Below the pieces are notes generated by a model. The model had not been told where the DNA came from. It saw only the letters and a program-made list of their open reading frames with translations, and made no database searches. From Bacillota bacterium (GTDB lineage Bacteria > Bacillota > Clostridia > Lachnospirales > Lachnospiraceae): 64,000 bases of DNA. Below, in pieces: positions 26,688-35,698 of this stretch. The stretch lies in NCBI GenBank assembly GCA_023437715.1, contig JAEZFK010000021.1, positions 62,001-126,000 of the forward strand, written 5' to 3'. Each line of letters begins with the position of its first letter. Position 1 is the first letter of the stretch. The position numbers were made by a program, and so were the translations under genes.

Positions 26688-28176
26688 TGAACCAATCATT
26701 ACCAGAGGAATACAAAAATTAGTGGACTGGAACAGTCTCGGCATTGAAGTGGCAGGGGAGTACCAGGATGGAAAGGCGGCTTTGGATGGGATAGTGTCAT
26801 TGAAGCCGGATATCGCTCTGCTGGATGTTTCCATGCCAAAGAAGACCGGGATTGATATTTTAAAAGAAATCCGCCTTCTTGGGGTCGGCACACAGATTAT
26901 TTTTATCAGCGGATTCCAGGAGTTCGGCTATGCAAAGGACGCGCTGAAATACGGGGCGGCAGGCTATTTATTAAAACCCGTAATAAAGGATGAACTGATC
27001 GCTGCCATTGAGGGGTGTATTGCCCGCATGAAGGACCGGTATATAAAGGAGGAACAGGAGCCGGATCAAGGGGAGACGGATATGAGGGTTCCTTATGAAA
27101 AGCTGGTCAAGGTCGAGGAAACGACTTATCTTCCGGTTCTTGCCCAGATCCTCTGGGACGGGAATGAGAGCCAGATGGAAAGGAAGCTGATCCGGTTTTC
27201 TGTAATCAGCCATGCAGAGCAGTATCTGGAAAAGAATGATTATGGAATCGTATTTACCAAAGGGCATCATATCGTTCTGGTGCTGAAGGGAATCCCGGCG
27301 GATGAGGGAAAAGAAATTCTGTATGAGCTGATGAAAGAGGTGGAAGCGGAAAATCATCATAAAATCGGACTGATTATCGGGGAATCCGTGGATTCCATGG
27401 GAAAGATTCCGGAGGGCTATGGAAAATGTCTTGGGATGCTGAGATATTTCTTTTTTCATAACCAGATTGCCATTCCAATACTTCGGACAGATACGCCTGT
27501 CTATGTACGGCCGGTGTCCATGGAGGCGTTTGCGGACATCCAGAACCGGCTTTTGGAAACCCTGATCAGCCAGGATCAGGCGGCGTGGGACAGCTGCTAT
27601 AAAAAGTTCTTACGCCATCTTTGTATTATTGCAGATGGAAAGAAGGAGGATGCCTGCTTCCACTTTTGCAGTACCATCTGTACGGCCAAGGAGCGTTTCC
27701 AGTCCATGGGACTGGAGGGAATCGGAATTGACTTAAAGGAAATTCTTGAAAAAGGGCGGATGACAGAGAATTTTCAGCAGATGTCGGACTTGTATGAAAA
27801 CTATTTTAAACAATACATGGAAAAGCTCCGCAGCTCCGTGATGAGCAACGATAAGAAGGATATTATACGGGCAAAGGAATATATCGAAACCCATTATAAG
27901 GAAAATCTCACACTGGAGGTAATGGCCCAGGAGATGTATATGAATCCCTATTATTTCAGCAGCTTCTTTAAAAAGAATTCAGGCGAAAACTTTAAGGATT
28001 ATGTAAACAAGGTGCGCTTGGAGCACGCCTTATCCTTACTGGTTTCCACCGATATGAAGCTTTATGAAATTGCAAATGAAGCCGGACTGCGGGACGCCAG
28101 GTCTTTTTCTGAATTATTCCAGCGGACTTACGGGGAGACGCCGGCCGGTTACCGGAAGAGAATGAGGGGCGAGTGA
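26662..28176 (+). CDS. YesN-type AraC response regulator (system 2)
   Basis: Receiver domain with phosphoacceptor Asp55 (IALLDVSMP), a middle region, and two AraC helix-turn-helices at the C-terminus (about 405-504; YMNPYYFSSFFKKNSGENF). It has 504 residues, overlaps the kinase by 26 bases and uses AAAGGAGGAGG within it as ribosome site. The likely target is the 21415-21478 promoter of the binding-protein gene. Confidence 0.92.
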   Translation: MIRMILADDEPIITRGIQKLVDWNSLGIEVAGEYQDGKAALDGIVSLKPDIALLDVSMPKKTGIDILKEIRLLGVGTQIIFISGFQEFGYAKDALKYGAAGYLLKPVIKDELIAAIEGCIARMKDRYIKEEQEPDQGETDMRVPYEKLVKVEETTYLPVLAQILWDGNESQMERKLIRFSVISHAEQYLEKNDYGIVFTKGHHIVLVLKGIPADEGKEILYELMKEVEAENHHKIGLIIGESVDSMGKIPEGYGKCLGMLRYFFFHNQIAIPILRTDTPVYVRPVSMEAFADIQNRLLETLISQDQAAWDSCYKKFLRHLCIIADGKKEDACFHFCSTICTAKERFQSMGLEGIGIDLKEILEKGRMTENFQQMSDLYENYFKQYMEKLRSSVMSNDKKDIIRAKEYIETHYKENLTLEVMAQEMYMNPYYFSSFFKKNSGENFKDYVNKVRLEHALSLLVSTDMKLYEIANEAGLRDARSFSELFQRTYGETPAGYRKRMRGE

Positions 28177-28189
28177 AACGAACAGGCGG

Positions 28190-29002
28190 CTAATTCTCCG
28201 GCGAAAATGCCTCCCGGCACATCTTCTTCCGGTAGGCGGAGGGGGTCATTCCTTCAAACTTTTTAAACTGACGCATAAAATGTACCTCGCTGTCGTAGCC
28301 GCAGAAGGAGGCGACGGAGCAGATGGTCATATTGCTGTGGGTCAGATAATATTTGGCAAGCTCCAGACGCGCACGAATGATATCCGACTGGGCGGAGGCG
28401 GCAAAAAACTGTTTATATAAGTGCTGAAAATAGGACACGCTCAAATCCAGGGAGCCTGCCATTTTCTCCGCAGACCATTGCATGGAGGGACTGTTGTAAA
28501 GCGCGGTGCGAAGCCTTAAAAAAGCAGAATAATGCCTGTGGCCGGAATGGAACTGCTCCCCTTTCCCAAGATCTTCTGTCAGCGAAAGAAGGAGACCTTT
28601 CATCAGACTGTCCAATATTTGTCCGGAATAATCAGCCGGAAAACGGAATTCTCTGCTCATCAATTGGACAAAACGGGACAGACGCTGGACATCCGGAGGA
28701 TAGAGGGGCTGATTTAAGGGTATTTTCACCCGGGAGATCAGATCGTTGTCGCTGCCGGAATCAATAAAAAAATGAATCCAGTCATCATTGTAGTTTGGAT
28801 CATTGCATCCATAATGAATATAGGTATTTTTGTCAAAAAGGATTACCATGTTTGGCTCTGTGAAAATGCGCCGTCCATTGATGCAGACCCACGCGCCTGT
28901 TTTAATGATTAAAAGCAGATAATCCGGCAGGCCGTTTTTGTGCTCGATATCACAGGGGTTGGGATGGCGGGAATCGTGTCCGCAGCTCGTTACATGAATC
29001 AT
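28190..29002 (-). CDS. AraC-family transcription regulator with cupin sensor domain
   Basis: A 270-residue one-component regulator with an N-terminal AraC-type ligand-binding cupin (about 10-150) and a C-terminal pair of helix-turn-helices (CGYDSEVHFMRQFKKFEGMT). It is convergent with the system 2 regulator and divergent from the GH88 gene, so the GH88 promoter is its most likely target. The ribosome site is TCAGGAG before the ATG. Confidence 0.88.
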   Translation of the reverse strand: MIHVTSCGHDSRHPNPCDIEHKNGLPDYLLLIIKTGAWVCINGRRIFTEPNMVILFDKNTYIHYGCNDPNYNDDWIHFFIDSGSDNDLISRVKIPLNQPLYPPDVQRLSRFVQLMSREFRFPADYSGQILDSLMKGLLLSLTEDLGKGEQFHSGHRHYSAFLRLRTALYNSPSMQWSAEKMAGSLDLSVSYFQHLYKQFFAASAQSDIIRARLELAKYYLTHSNMTICSVASFCGYDSEVHFMRQFKKFEGMTPSAYRKKMCREAFSPEN

Positions 29003-29115
29003 GGGAGTTCTCCTGAAAGGTGAAAAGTGTGAGTACCTGTATTCTATTTTATCCGGAGTTAAAAGTCAATAAAAAAGCAGAATAAGTCAGTTAATAGCAG
29101 GCCAGTGCATTGTAT

Positions 29116-29143
29116 TTGGAAGAATCCTTTTTTATCATATAGA
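29116..29143 (+). promoter_or_regulatory. Possible promoter of the GH88 gene
   Basis: TTGGAA (29116-29121) and TATAGA (29138-29143) lie 16 bases apart upstream of the GH88 start, inside the AT-rich gap shared with the divergent AraC gene. The match is moderate. Confidence 0.4.
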
Positions 29144-29191
29144 TATGTGAGAAATAAAGAAAACGCAAATTCATCAAGAAAGGGAAAGAAA

Positions 29192-30343
29192 ATGAACCAA
29201 CGTGAAGTATGGGTCAATCAGACTATTGATAAGATCAGAGAGAAAATGAGCTGGGTCAGCGAGAAAAACAGGGAAAAGATACCTTATACCACCGATGAAA
29301 GCGGCAATTATGACGACCGGTCAAATCCTGAAAAAGAATTGGGACAGGATGACGGCTTAAACTGGTGGACCAATGGATTCTGGGGAGGGATCATGTGGCT
29401 TTTATACCAGGATACCGGAGAAGAAAGGTATTCGGAGATAGCCAGGATTTCGGAGTACCGGATGGAACAGTGCTTTGATGATTACTACGGGCTTCATCAT
29501 GACGTGGGCTTTATGTTTCAGCCCACGGCAGCAGCAGATTACAGGCTCACCGGCAATCCAAGATCGAGAAAGACCGCCATGCACGCGGCAAACCTGCTGT
29601 CAGGCCGTTTTAATCCGGCAGGCCGTTTTATCCGGGCCTGGAACGGAGTGGAAAAGGAAGATACAAGAGGCTGGGCCATCATTGACTGCATGATGAATCT
29701 GTCCCTGCTCTATTGGGCGTCGGAGGAGAGCGGCGATCCCCGTTTCCGCCAGATCGCAATGCTTCATGCGGATACAGCTATGGAGCATTTCATCCGTCCC
29801 GATGGCTCCGTAAACCACATTGTGGAATTCAATCCGGAAAGCGGAGAAATGGTCAGGACACTGGGAGGTCAGGGATACCGGGAAGGGTCCTCATGGACCA
29901 GAGGCCAGGGATGGGCAGTTTACGGCTTCATGATCAGTTATATCCATACAGGAAAGCAGGAATATCTGGATACCGCAAAAAGGGTGGCCCATTATTGCAT
30001 GGCGAATATTCCGGAAAACGGCATTATACCTGTGGATTTCCGTCAGCCGCCGGAACCGGCCCTGGAGGATTCCTGCGGGGCCTGTGTCATCGCGGGAGGA
30101 CTGTTAGAAATTGCCAGGTGCGTTCCCGAGGCAGAACAGGAAATGTACAGAAGGGCTGCTGTAAAAATATTAAAGGCAATTGATGAGACACGGGCAGATT
30201 GGGAAAAGGGCTGTGACGCAATCGTACAAAATTGCTCCGCGGCCTATCATAATCCACAGCATCATGTTACAATGTCTTATGCGGATTATTATTTCATAGA
30301 GGCAGTCTACAAGCTGGGGAATAAGGGAACCCTGCTCTGGTAG
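29192..30343 (+). CDS. GH88 unsaturated glucuronyl hydrolase
   Basis: Cytoplasmic alpha/alpha-barrel enzyme that hydrates the 4,5-double bond of the unsaturated uronic acid left by polysaccharide lyases, releasing a keto-sugar. Family motifs are HHDVGFMF and IIDCMMNLSLLYWA, which carry the two catalytic Asp residues, and WTRGQGWAVYG. The start at 29192 follows AAAGGGAAAG; an in-frame ATG at 29105 adds 29 residues with no homology-like features and overlaps the probable promoter. It has 383 residues. It probably finishes degradation of products handled by system 2. Confidence 0.88.
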   Translation: MNQREVWVNQTIDKIREKMSWVSEKNREKIPYTTDESGNYDDRSNPEKELGQDDGLNWWTNGFWGGIMWLLYQDTGEERYSEIARISEYRMEQCFDDYYGLHHDVGFMFQPTAAADYRLTGNPRSRKTAMHAANLLSGRFNPAGRFIRAWNGVEKEDTRGWAIIDCMMNLSLLYWASEESGDPRFRQIAMLHADTAMEHFIRPDGSVNHIVEFNPESGEMVRTLGGQGYREGSSWTRGQGWAVYGFMISYIHTGKQEYLDTAKRVAHYCMANIPENGIIPVDFRQPPEPALEDSCGACVIAGGLLEIARCVPEAEQEMYRRAAVKILKAIDETRADWEKGCDAIVQNCSAAYHNPQHHVTMSYADYYFIEAVYKLGNKGTLLW

Positions 30344-30367
30344 TGGTTAAGGAGAAATGCCTGGGAG

Positions 30368-30420
30368 CGGTACTTCAGGAAGCCTGGAACCGGTACTTCA
30401 GTAAATCAGGGACCGGTATA
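30368..30420 (+). repeat. Two-and-a-bit tandem 23-base repeats after the GH88 gene
   Basis: CGGTACTTCAGGAAGCCTGG (30368 onward) recurs as CGGTACTTCAGTAAATCAGG at 30391, and a third copy begins CGGTATA at 30414. The function is unknown; it could be slippage-derived. Confidence 0.6.
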
Positions 30421-30498
30421 AGAGGGCTTGATGAATAGGATCGGATATGAGGGCCGCTGTATTGGAAATAAAGTTTACATAATCAGGAGGAAAGGGAA

Positions 30499-30972
30499 AT
30501 GGAATTAACATTCAGATATGCCGAAAGAAAGGATACGGCTCTCATATTAAAATTCATTAAAGAGCTTGCAGAATACGAGAAGATGCTCGATGAGGTGGTG
30601 GCCACAGAGGAACTGCTGGAAGAATGGATTTTTGACAGGCAGAAGGCTGAGGTGATATTTGCCCTGGCTGACGGGAAAGAGGCCGGATTCGCCCTGTTCT
30701 TCCATAACTTTTCCACATTTTTAGGGAGAGCGGGAATCTATCTGGAAGACCTGTATGTAAATCCGGAGTACAGAGGCCTGGGAATTGGAAAGTCATTATT
30801 AAAGAAGCTGGCGGCAGTTGCGGTGGAACGGGGCTGCGGAAGGCTGGAATGGTGGTGCCTGGACTGGAACAAGTCCAGCATTGATTTCTACCTTTCCATG
30901 GGAGCGGAGCCCATGGAGGACTGGACGGTTTACCGGATTGCGGGAAAGACCCTGGAAAAGCTGGCGGAATAG
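30499..30972 (+). CDS. GNAT-family N-acetyltransferase
   Basis: A 157-residue acetyl-CoA-dependent acetyltransferase resembling the diamine/thialysine acetyltransferase branch: YLEDLYVNPEYRGLGIGKSL contains the acetyl-CoA loop (RGLGIG), and DWNKSSIDFYLSMGAEPM the C-terminal motif. CAGGAGGAAAGGG precedes the ATG. It appears monocistronic. The substrate, probably a polyamine or small amine, is inferred. Confidence 0.85.
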   Translation: MELTFRYAERKDTALILKFIKELAEYEKMLDEVVATEELLEEWIFDRQKAEVIFALADGKEAGFALFFHNFSTFLGRAGIYLEDLYVNPEYRGLGIGKSLLKKLAAVAVERGCGRLEWWCLDWNKSSIDFYLSMGAEPMEDWTVYRIAGKTLEKLAE

Positions 30973-31037
30973 AGAGATTTTTTAACCATATGCAGACGAC
31001 GTGTTTTTTGTAACAGAAATTTGCGTTCTCCTGTAAC

Positions 31038-31066
31038 TTGACACAAAAATGTTAATATGATAAAGT
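31038..31066 (+). promoter_or_regulatory. Promoter of the mef-like leader
   Basis: A perfect TTGACA at 31038-31043 and TAAAGT at 31061-31066 have a 17-base spacer. Transcription would start about 30 bases before the leader peptide start. Confidence 0.6.
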
Positions 31067-31101
31067 TATTACAAATATTGAAAAGCAAAGGAGGCTTACA
31101 T

Positions 31102-31122
31102 GTGATTATTCGTATACGCTAA
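31102..31122 (+). CDS. Candidate macrolide-sensing leader peptide MIIRIR
   Basis: A GTG start, seven bases after a consensus AAAGGAGG (31087-31094), opens a six-codon frame encoding Met-Ile-Ile-Arg-Ile-Arg and a TAA stop. The Arg-x-Arg ending matches the +X+ motif known to stall ribosomes that carry macrolides. It precedes three hairpins and a Mef-type efflux gene, the standard plan of macrolide-inducible attenuators. The overlapping ATG at 31100 would give only a start-stop pair. Not tested; the +X+ role is known from other leaders. Confidence 0.6.
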   Translation: MIIRIR

Positions 31123-31124
31123 TA

Positions 31125-31173
31125 AAGCAATAAAAAGCAGAACTATCTATCCACATTGTGGGCTTTTTTGCTT
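31125..31173 (+). terminator. Leader attenuator hairpin 1 with T tract
   Basis: AAGCAATAAAAAGC pairs with GGCTTTTTTGCTT and an inner CCAC/GTGG stem precedes the T6 at 31164-31169. It lies three bases after the leader stop, so a ribosome stalled on the leader would prevent or shift its folding. Confidence 0.6.
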
Positions 31174-31201
31174 GCGTCTACGTATAAACACGTGCCGATG
31201 A

Positions 31202-31231
31202 ACATTATGGGTCTTTATTGCCCCATAATGT
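31202..31231 (+). promoter_or_regulatory. Leader hairpin 2
   Basis: A perfect 10-bp stem, ACATTATGGG with CCCATAATGT, and a 10-base loop, followed by T-rich sequence. It may be a second attenuator. Confidence 0.6.
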
Positions 31232-31288
31232 CAATTTGCTTTGTTTTGTAGCCGTGCAGATTAATGCTCTTTCGTGGGTGTTAGCCTG

Positions 31289-31330
31289 CATTTTTATTGC
31301 ACAAAAACAGTGAACTATGCAATAAAAATG
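31289..31330 (+). promoter_or_regulatory. Leader hairpin 3 next to the mef-like ribosome site
   Basis: CATTTTTATTGCA (31289-31301) is the perfect inverse of TGCAATAAAAATG (31318-31330). The right arm ends three bases before the GGAGG (31333-31337) of the efflux gene, so folding could limit ribosome access. Confidence 0.6.
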
Positions 31331-31347
31331 AATGGAGGACTAACTAT

Positions 31348-32062
31348 ATGCAGCAAAAAACAAACTCATGGAAAAAGGATTACTTTACAATATTGGCAGG
31401 GCAGGGCTTATCTCTTATCAGCAGCGGAATTTTACAAATGTCCATTATCTTTTATTTAACCGCAAAAACAGGCTCTGCAATGGTATTATCCATAGCGACG
31501 CTGGTCGGCTTTCTGCCCCAGGCATTTCTGGGGCCCTTTGCAGGTGTTTTTGTGGACAGCCACAGCCGGAAAAAGGTAATGATCGGAGCAGATATTATTA
31601 TTGCGGCAGCCGGAGGGGCATTGGCAGTTGTTGCCCTTTCCATGGAATTGCCCGTATGGGTAATCTTGGTTGTTTTATTTATCCGAAGTATGGGAACGGC
31701 ATTTCACTCACCGGCATTAAATGCAGCCACCCCGCTTCTTGTGCCCAAGGATCAGCTGACAAAGTGCGCGGGATACAGCCAGACCATACAGGCCATAGGG
31801 GCGATTATCAGCCCCCTTTTACGGAGTGCAGAACGCCCTGTATCAGGAAAAAATCAGACCTGAATATTTAGGCAGGGTCTTTTCCTTGCTCGGAAGTGTG
31901 ATGTCATTTGCAATGCCTCTGGGCTTATTATGCTCCGGCCTCTTTGCGGAAGAAATAGGGGTTGAAAAATGGTTTTTTGCTTCCGGCATAGGAATTACAG
32001 CCATATCATTTCTGGTATTTGTACTTCCTGCAATTAAAGTCCTTGACGGCAAGGCTGAATAA
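31348..32062 (+). pseudogene. Mef-type macrolide efflux MFS gene with internal deletion
   Basis: The first 157 or so codons encode a normal Mef-like N-terminus (KTGSAMVLSIATLVGFLP; TPLLVPKDQLTKCAGYSQ). Near 31812-31820 the frame shifts, reads RSAERP and stops at 31863. The C-terminal part continues in another frame as GVQNALYQEKIRPEYLGRVF to a stop at 32062. Compared with the roughly 405-residue family as I remember it, about 170 to 180 central residues are missing. The junction CCCCCTTTT would read both as Ser-Pro-Leu of the left part and Pro-Phe-Tyr of the right part, which suggests deletion at a short homology. The start at 31348 follows TGGAGG. The remnant lacks most membrane segments and cannot be a working pump. 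Confidence 0.85.
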
Positions 32063-32088
32063 GGTAAAAGGGCGGCATCCCTTAACTC

Positions 32089-32136
32089 CCAAAACACGAG
32101 AAAGCTGATTTTATCAGTCACTCTCGTGTTTTTTGG
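32089..32136. terminator. Bidirectional terminator
   Basis: CCAAAACACGAGA pairs with TCTCGTGTTTTTTGG, with A and T runs on the two sides. It separates the mef-like remnant from the convergent YesN gene. Confidence 0.8.
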
Positions 32137-32275
32137 TATCACAAACTGTATACCGAATGGCCCGTACGGTGGTGAAAGAAGTAGGAAGAACTTGATTATG
32201 GAAAGTAATTCTTTTTACTCTGGTTTTCTGCTTATCAGGGAACTGTAGGAAAACACCAGTTATAGTGTGTGGTCC

Positions 32276-33835
32276 TCAGTGAGTTGATCTCCACTGTTCC
32301 GGTGTCATCCCTGTCTTTTTTTTGAAAATCCTGAAAAAGTATTTTATGTTGTCATACCCTACGCTTTTGGCAATCTGATACATTTTCTTATCTGAGTTTA
32401 CTAAAAGCTGCTTTGCTTTTTCCAACCGGATACTGTTGAGATAATCCACGAAGTTTTCTCCAGTCCGCTCTTTGAATAGATGGCTGAGATAACTGCGGCT
32501 CATATAAAAAAAACAGGATAATAGTTCTACAGACAAATTTTTATAATAGTTTTTTTGAACATAAATTTTCATTTTTTCAATAACATCATTTGTGGAATAA
32601 ACTCCGCGTTCTGAGAGTGTGTTTGCGACATTTGTGAAAAATTGTCTGTAATATATTTCAATTTCTCCTAAATCAAACATGGTATTTAAAATATTCTGGG
32701 TACTGGAAGATATTGAAGTCTGGTGGATCTGTTCAATGTAATTTGTCAGGATTAAACGCGTCAAATCGGTCAGCTGAAAACAGTAGTATTTGACATCTGA
32801 ATAGGCAGCCTGAGGAAAAGACCCGAAATACTGAAATAATTGATGCACTAGTTCCTGAACTTCCGGAACCATCCCGGCTTCAATTCTAAAGAGTAGTTCC
32901 TCCTGCCTGTTCCACTGAATAAAAGCAGGTGGGACCTGACAATCATCATAAAAATAAAACAGGTTTTTATCAGCAATATGTTTTTGGTTTAAGGCCTGGA
33001 CTGTTTCCAAAAATGCAGTATGAAGCTGATCCAGACTATTATGTGTCTTGCTTATTCCAAGAGAGACCGACATACCGGTACTATCCAACATGTTGATAAG
33101 ACTTTTGGCTACCTGGCAGCTTAAATTTTCGGAGCTCAATACGGATTGCTCTGGTATAAAGAGAATGAGAAACCCAAGGTGTTTGTTGTTGGTATGTTGT
33201 AGATAAAGGGCAAGATCTCCGAAACCATTTTCATCCAGATAATCCTGTATCTGTGTTTCTTCCAGGGAATTATGAGTGTGGATTGTCATAAGCAGCAGGG
33301 AATGGGTCGTATTAATATAGTCAAGTTTTTGAGATGTAAGCACTACTTTCTCTGTATAGTAGCCGAGAATTGTATTTTTTAGGGCCTGAATGTCATATTC
33401 GTAGCACGCATGCTCTTTTTTTGTTTTACTGTCTATGATTTGGTTGTGAACGGTAGCGGCATCCTGGATGAAAGAGATGGCGTTCTTTATTGAAGTGCGT
33501 ATTTCTTCTTTTCCAAAAGGTTTTAAAAGATAATCTACAGCTTTGGCTTTAATTGCGTGCTTTGTATATTCAAAATCTTTATAACCGCTGATTACAATAA
33601 TTGGTTTGTCAGGATACCGTTCTGCTAATATGGGCAGCAGCATCGTGCCATCCATATTAGGCATATTCATATCCGTTATAATAATATCCGGATTCTGTTT
33701 TTCTATAAGTTCTAGGGCTTCGGCTCCGTCACATGCTTCCCCTATGCAGGCGACAGTATTTTCCATACCGCGTAGTTTGGCAATCGTTCCCTTGCGGATT
33801 AGTTCCTCATCATCAATAACAATATAATGAAACAT
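32276..33835 (-). CDS. YesN-type AraC response regulator (system 3)
   Basis: A 519-residue regulator with receiver phosphoacceptor Asp55 (IIITDMNMP), acidic pocket IDDEE and two AraC helix-turn-helices at the C-terminus (FYMSRSYLSHLFKERTGENF; VGYDNIKYFFRIFKKKTGMT). The start chosen (MFHYIVIDDEE) lies one base after the kinase stop with AGGAGG inside the kinase end; a longer in-frame extension to 33937 would run deep into the kinase gene. The neighbourhood is AT-rich. Confidence 0.92.
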   Translation of the reverse strand: MFHYIVIDDEELIRKGTIAKLRGMENTVACIGEACDGAEALELIEKQNPDIIITDMNMPNMDGTMLLPILAERYPDKPIIVISGYKDFEYTKHAIKAKAVDYLLKPFGKEEIRTSIKNAISFIQDAATVHNQIIDSKTKKEHACYEYDIQALKNTILGYYTEKVVLTSQKLDYINTTHSLLLMTIHTHNSLEETQIQDYLDENGFGDLALYLQHTNNKHLGFLILFIPEQSVLSSENLSCQVAKSLINMLDSTGMSVSLGISKTHNSLDQLHTAFLETVQALNQKHIADKNLFYFYDDCQVPPAFIQWNRQEELLFRIEAGMVPEVQELVHQLFQYFGSFPQAAYSDVKYYCFQLTDLTRLILTNYIEQIHQTSISSSTQNILNTMFDLGEIEIYYRQFFTNVANTLSERGVYSTNDVIEKMKIYVQKNYYKNLSVELLSCFFYMSRSYLSHLFKERTGENFVDYLNSIRLEKAKQLLVNSDKKMYQIAKSVGYDNIKYFFRIFKKKTGMTPEQWRSTH

Positions 33836-33836
33836 A

Positions 33837-35570
33837 TTAAACCTCCTCATACACGGGAAGACGGATTGTAACGGTAGTACCATTTCCTTTATCGCTGATG
33901 ATAGAAAGGCCGTATCCCTGTCCATAATATAACTCAATTCTGCTATGTATATTTTTTAAACCTATACTTTGTTTATTTCTTTGACCCAGTTCTGTAAACT
34001 GGGCTGGTTCAGCTAAACTCCTGCGAAGAGCCTGAAGCTGTTCCTTGTCCATTCCACAGCCGTTGTCAGAAACAGAGATGTACAAAATATTGTCTTTTAT
34101 CACGGCAGAAATGCAAATAATATCTCCGGATTTGCAGTAATTGAGACCGTGATATAAAGCATTTTCCACAATCGGCTGAAGAATGAGTTTTAATATTTTT
34201 TTAAGAAGCAGTTCATCCGGAATGTGCAGTTCGATACGAAAACGGTTGGAAAAACGGATTTTTTGTATGGAAACATAGTCTTTTACATGATTCAGCTCAT
34301 CTGTTACTGTCACCAGCTCACTTTTTGTTTTTATGCTGTAACGGAACATATTGCCTAAGGCCATGGACATAACGGAAATACTTTCAATTCCCTCAATTTC
34401 AGCCATGCTGTTGATGGATTCCAGTGTGTTATAAAGAAAGTGGGAATTAATCTGGGCTTCCAGGGATTTCATCTGCGAATCTAAGGTTATTAATTTGTTC
34501 TGGTATTCTTTTTTGATATAGGAATCTAGTTCCTGCAGCATGGAATTGTACTCATTAAATAAAATTCCTATTTCGTCTGTACGTTTTAAGTACCGAGTAT
34601 TGGTAATATAGTCATTGGATTTATGGCGTCCCATTAAATTACTTAAGAAAGAAATCGGACGTGTTAGGCTTCCTGACAATACAAAGGAAATTACAACAAT
34701 AATGAGAGAACATACAATTGTAATAGTGATGAATAAAATTCTTGAAGTTCCGAACTCACGATAAAGAGCATCATAATTGATTGCGGTAACTAAGGTCAGG
34801 GATCCCAAGGATAAAGGACGTCTGCTGACAACGGTAGAATCGTTGGAAAAGTCATATGGCAAATCAAGGGCGTTGGAATATAGAATTTGGTCATGTTCCC
34901 CTTCGATGGACAACATTACATTTTCAGGCATGGTATTTATGCTTTGTAAGTCAAAAATCTCTGGAGAGCAGTCTGTAATCAGCACGCCAAGAAATTCGTG
35001 GGAATAGACATCGTATAAGGCCCGACAGAATGTAATGGAGGGGGAGGCATTGATTAAGTAGCTCTTTGTGCTTGTGCCATCAATGTAGATTTTGCCTTTC
35101 AGGCTGAGAGTGTTCTGATACCAGCTGTCATTTTGGGGATTGTAATTTGGATAAATATCGATGCTGTTTCCATATCCGTATCCTAAAATTTCTCCGGAAG
35201 GAGTGAACACAAAAATCCCGTTGATGTAACCGGATGAGTAGATCAGGTTCTGACATATGAATTTTATGTTTTTATTGCTTTCAAAAACATCATATGTCGT
35301 GTAAGACCTGGCCCCGGTATATTTTTTCAGGTCATCTACAATGGAGTTCCTGGATTCAGAATAAAATGTAAAGATTTCGGTAATATGATTGATATCGCCC
35401 AGAGCAGAATCAGCGGCTTCAGCGGCATTGTCTATCAAGTTGCGGGAAACCTGGTCTAACTGTGATTCCAATAAACTGGTATAGCGGTTATATGCAAACA
35501 AAGTGACAATGAATAACGGAATATTAGAGATTAAGAAGAATATGATAAAAAATTTATATTTTAACTTCAT
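33837..35570 (-). CDS. YesM-type sensor histidine kinase (system 3)
   Basis: A 577-residue membrane sensor. It has an N-terminal membrane segment (about 5-28), an extracellular dCache-like sensor, a second segment (about 275-297), HAMP, phosphoacceptor H377 in INSHFLYN (Ser in place of the usual Pro before His) and an ATPase domain with IVENALYHGLNY and SDNGCGMD. AAGGAGGA precedes the ATG. It is divergent from the system 3 transporter, whose promoter lies in the shared 110-base gap. Confidence 0.92.
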   Translation of the reverse strand: MKLKYKFFIIFFLISNIPLFIVTLFAYNRYTSLLESQLDQVSRNLIDNAAEAADSALGDINHITEIFTFYSESRNSIVDDLKKYTGARSYTTYDVFESNKNIKFICQNLIYSSGYINGIFVFTPSGEILGYGYGNSIDIYPNYNPQNDSWYQNTLSLKGKIYIDGTSTKSYLINASPSITFCRALYDVYSHEFLGVLITDCSPEIFDLQSINTMPENVMLSIEGEHDQILYSNALDLPYDFSNDSTVVSRRPLSLGSLTLVTAINYDALYREFGTSRILFITITIVCSLIIVVISFVLSGSLTRPISFLSNLMGRHKSNDYITNTRYLKRTDEIGILFNEYNSMLQELDSYIKKEYQNKLITLDSQMKSLEAQINSHFLYNTLESINSMAEIEGIESISVMSMALGNMFRYSIKTKSELVTVTDELNHVKDYVSIQKIRFSNRFRIELHIPDELLLKKILKLILQPIVENALYHGLNYCKSGDIICISAVIKDNILYISVSDNGCGMDKEQLQALRRSLAEPAQFTELGQRNKQSIGLKNIHSRIELYYGQGYGLSIISDKGNGTTVTIRLPVYEEV

Positions 35571-35601
35571 AACGAATCCTCCTTAGTCCCTTTTGCAATC
35601 T

Positions 35602-35654
35602 AACAAAAGTATACCATAACTGAAAACAAAAGTATACTGGTACTGTGTTAAAAT
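35602..35654 (+). promoter_or_regulatory. Activator repeats and -10 box of system 3
   Basis: The 13-base sequence AACAAAAGTATAC occurs at 35602-35614 and 35625-35637, 23 bases apart. The second copy covers where a -35 box should be for the extended -10 TGTTAAAAT (ending 35654), and no real -35 is present. This fits activation by the divergent YesN regulator. Confidence 0.65.
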
Positions 35655-35698
35655 AAAAATGTCAAAGAAATACATAAATATTGGGAGGTATCAGAAAA

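Noticed and set aside
28532..28717. Short plus-strand frame inside the AraC gene
   Set aside because: It lies entirely opposite a well-supported AraC regulator and has no ribosome site.
30368..30420. Start of a CRISPR-like array
   Set aside because: There are only two full 23-base copies in direct contact, with no spacers.
31826..32062. Separate 78-codon gene starting with GTG
   Set aside because: It has no ribosome site and its sequence is the C-terminal end of the Mef-like protein, so it is part of the pseudogene.
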